Below the pieces are notes generated by a model. The model ran no database searches, was not told the DNA's origin, and worked only from the letters and a program-made list of their open reading frames with translations. Shown here piece by piece: positions 5,565-7,201 of a DNA stretch of 7,201 bases. Positions within the stretch are counted from its first letter, which is position 1; each line of letters begins with the position of its first letter. The position numbers and the translations under genes are program-made. Source of the stretch: Syntrophaceae bacterium UBA4778 (lineage in GTDB: Bacteria; Desulfobacterota; Syntrophia; Syntrophales; UBA4778). The DNA lies in the NCBI GenBank assembly GCA_002403175.1, contig DHHG01000253.1, forward strand, positions 1 through 7,201, read 5' to 3'.

Positions 5565-6353
5565 TCAGTCCAAATAAACCGGGATAGCATCCTCCGGGGT
5601 TTTCATATCAAATATTCCATCCTTTTCTGCTTCAATCTCGCTCTTTGAAAATCGAAGGGTGATTTTCAAATTGTCTGGTGTATTAAAGAGCATATCAATT
5701 CTACTCGGCAAGAAAACATCTCCAATTTTTTGATACTCATGCAGATCTGCACTGAAAAGCAATACGCCTCTTTCTGTTTTTTCAACTCTCATCAGAAGTA
5801 AACGTGCCGGATCAAGCCATATCCTTTGAATGATTTCGGAATCAGCTTCAAAATCAATCCGATAAAGCTTTTCTTCCAAATGGCCAGTTAGAACCGGGGT
5901 TGTTCCCTTTACAGGAAGAGGCATTCCCAGCATCAAAGAAACCATTTCTTCCGCATCCATATGGATCGGAAAAAAACGCGATATTTCCTGCCCTGCAGGA
6001 GCAATATAAAATTTGTTTTCTTTAATTTCGAATATCTTCAGCTCTTTCCCGTTTGCAGTTAAAATGAGCTCCGGCATTCCCAATAAGGAAATGGCCTCTA
6101 TACGGAGATATGCCGGATTTTTTGCGAATAGAAGTATTCCCGTAGTATGCTTCCCTCTTTCAGAACTTACGCTCAACCGGGCTTTCGTCCTGAGAACCGT
6201 ATTTTCACTTAATCCTGCAGACAATCTGGTGACAATTTCCTGGGGGGAAGCAGACGGCATTCGGGCAGGGATTAATTTGGCCTTCGGTGCACATGCGGCA
6301 AAATTACTCAAAATAATGCAGATGAGAAAAAGGAATGGAACGTACTTTCTCAT
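5565..6353 (-). CDS. LolB-like outer-membrane lipoprotein (LolA/LolB fold, DUF4292-like)
   Basis: Probably LolB, which takes lipoproteins from LolA and inserts them in the outer membrane, or a close relative. The 262 residues (E. coli LolB 207) start with a basic hydrophobic signal peptide and lipobox F18-A-A-C21. Strand-rich sequence follows: A-R-L-S-V (58-62), G-I-L-L-F (72-76), Y-L-R-I-E-A (82-87), then L-L-G-M-P-E-L-I-L (90-98). This matches the place of N-P-L-G-S-T-E-L-E-L in E. coli LolB, which includes the exposed leucine needed for insertion. D-A-E-E-M-V-S-L-M-L-G-M-P-L-P (133-147) parallels D-A-E-E-M-I-G-K-L-T-G-M-P-I-P of LolB. These two stretches are the main support, recalled without alignment. 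A TTG at 6371 would add six residues; neither start has a strong ribosome binding site, and ATG 6353 gives the better signal peptide. It starts 38 bases after a TPR gene on the same strand, a pairing also seen with lolB in Pseudomonas. Confidence 0.7.
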   Translation of the reverse strand: MRKYVPFLFLICIILSNFAACAPKAKLIPARMPSASPQEIVTRLSAGLSENTVLRTKARLSVSSERGKHTTGILLFAKNPAYLRIEAISLLGMPELILTANGKELKIFEIKENKFYIAPAGQEISRFFPIHMDAEEMVSLMLGMPLPVKGTTPVLTGHLEEKLYRIDFEADSEIIQRIWLDPARLLLMRVEKTERGVLLFSADLHEYQKIGDVFLPSRIDMLFNTPDNLKITLRFSKSEIEAEKDGIFDMKTPEDAIPVYLD

Positions 6354-6391
6354 AAATATCGATTTATCCAAATTGGAAGGGAGAGAATCGG

Positions 6392-7201
6392 CTACTTGGA
6401 TGTTTTCTTAACCCGCTCCGCTTTCTTTCTCAGTGATTCATTCTCAGGATTTATCTTCAGGGCGCGGCTATACGCCTCCAGGGCTTCCGACAGAGATCCT
6501 TTTTTTTCGTAGACTTCTCCCAGATGTTCTGCGATGGTCGGATCCCCAGGCGATAAGGCAGTTGCTTCTTTCAGGTATTTTTCCGCAAGGGCAAGGTTAC
6601 CTTTTTTGAAATAGACCCATCCAAGGCTGTCTATGATATAGCCATTGCCGGGCTTTAACTCGAGCGCCTTTTTAATCGCCTGTTCCGCAAAATCGAGTTT
6701 AATCCCTCGATCCGCATAGCTGTAACCGATGAAATTGAGCGCTTCTGAATTATCCGGTTCCAATTTCAATACCATCTCCATGTATCGGATGCTTTCTTCA
6801 AAACGGCCTGTTGTCTCATAAAAAACCCCGAGCTGATAGAGCAGGTCTATATTTTGAGGTGATTGTTCAAGTCCTTTTTTCAGAATCCCTTCAGCCGATT
6901 TCAGATCCTTTTTATCCTGATATAAGGTAGCCAGAAAGGAATAGAGTCCGTAAGCATCTTTTTTCAGCGTAATATCCTTCTCAATCAAAGAAATAGATTC
7001 ATCAATTTTCCCATCTTTCTTCAATATGGTTCCGATATGAATCCGAGCTTCCGGATACAATTCAGAAGCAATCGGAATTTTTTGAAATTCCTGAAGAGCT
7101 TCCTGTCTCTGATCCTTGGCTTCGTGTGCAGTGGCTAGAAAATACCTGGTTTTAAAATCGGAATTATCTTTTTTCAGTATGGCTGTAAATATCGAAATAG
7201 C
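6392..7201 (-). CDS. TPR-repeat protein, C-terminal 269 residues (5' end beyond right edge)
   Basis: The frame is open from the window edge to TAG 6392, so the N-terminus is missing; the TTG at 7060 is internal rather than the start. The visible part is a run of about seven TPR units of ~34 residues, each with the alternating G/A-Y/F and A-P pattern (for example L-G-x-x-Y-x-x-x-G-x-x-x-x-A). The most conserved piece is A-L-N-F-I-G-Y-S-Y-A-D-R-G, followed by K-A-L-E-L-K-P-G-N-G and D-S-L-G-W-V-Y-F-K-K-G, then T-I-A-E-H-L-G-E-V-Y. That combination is characteristic of large proteobacterial TPR proteins, including the one encoded next to lolB in Pseudomonas (PA4667, from memory). It is a protein-interaction scaffold. 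Function and location are unknown, and any signal peptide lies outside the window. It forms a likely operon with the LolB-like gene 38 bases downstream. Confidence 0.85.
   Translation of the reverse strand, partial: AISIFTAILKKDNSDFKTRYFLATAHEAKDQRQEALQEFQKIPIASELYPEARIHIGTILKKDGKIDESISLIEKDITLKKDAYGLYSFLATLYQDKKDLKSAEGILKKGLEQSPQNIDLLYQLGVFYETTGRFEESIRYMEMVLKLEPDNSEALNFIGYSYADRGIKLDFAEQAIKKALELKPGNGYIIDSLGWVYFKKGNLALAEKYLKEATALSPGDPTIAEHLGEVYEKKGSLSEALEAYSRALKINPENESLRKKAERVKKTSK

Overview
This window carries a complete Tol-Pal gene cluster on the plus strand (tolQ, tolR, tolA, tolB, pal, cpoB; about 711-5488). A short two-gene module on the minus strand meets it head to head: a tetratricopeptide (TPR) protein followed by a LolB-like outer-membrane lipoprotein (7201-5565). 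The 5' end of a probable PilZ-domain gene lies on the minus strand at the left edge (138-1). The proteins and the moderate base composition suggest a Gram-negative, diderm bacterium. The TolQ, Pal and CpoB sequence style, a short TolA and a lipidated CpoB point to the former Deltaproteobacteria (Desulfobacterota, perhaps a Syntrophales-like lineage). The lineage is inferred from family resemblance, with no marker gene to prove it.

Layout. 1-138: start of a PilZ-like c-di-GMP receptor, reading off the left edge. 139-710: about 570 bases without a convincing gene, shared as upstream region by the divergent PilZ gene and tolQ. It is AT-rich apart from a visibly GC-richer islet at about 511-640. 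It holds a good sigma70-type promoter candidate (447-475) and an 8-bp inverted repeat closing a possible folded leader (511-626). 711-2573: tolQ-tolR-tolA, with gaps of 2 and 1 bases, so translation is probably coupled. 2574-2642: a short gap with a weak hairpin. 2643-5488: tolB, pal and the CpoB-like lipoprotein gene, each with a recognisable ribosome binding site. 5505-5542: a strong hairpin with an A-run on one side and a T-run on the other, well placed to terminate both converging transcripts. 5565-7201: LolB-like lipoprotein and TPR protein, 38 bases apart, with the TPR gene running off the right edge.

How the genes work together. TolQ and TolR form the inner-membrane motor driven by proton motive force. 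TolA transmits the force across the periplasm to TolB and Pal, which links the outer membrane to peptidoglycan and drives its constriction at division. CpoB ties the complex to septal peptidoglycan synthesis. LolB receives lipoproteins from LolA and inserts them in the outer membrane; Pal and the CpoB-like protein here are both lipoproteins without Asp at +2, so they are plausible clients. The window is thus one envelope locus: a force machine and a candidate lipoprotein-insertion factor, back to back. Several start codons are judged to differ from the longest open frame: tolQ GTG 711, tolA ATG 1893, cpoB ATG 4661 and lolB-like ATG 6353.
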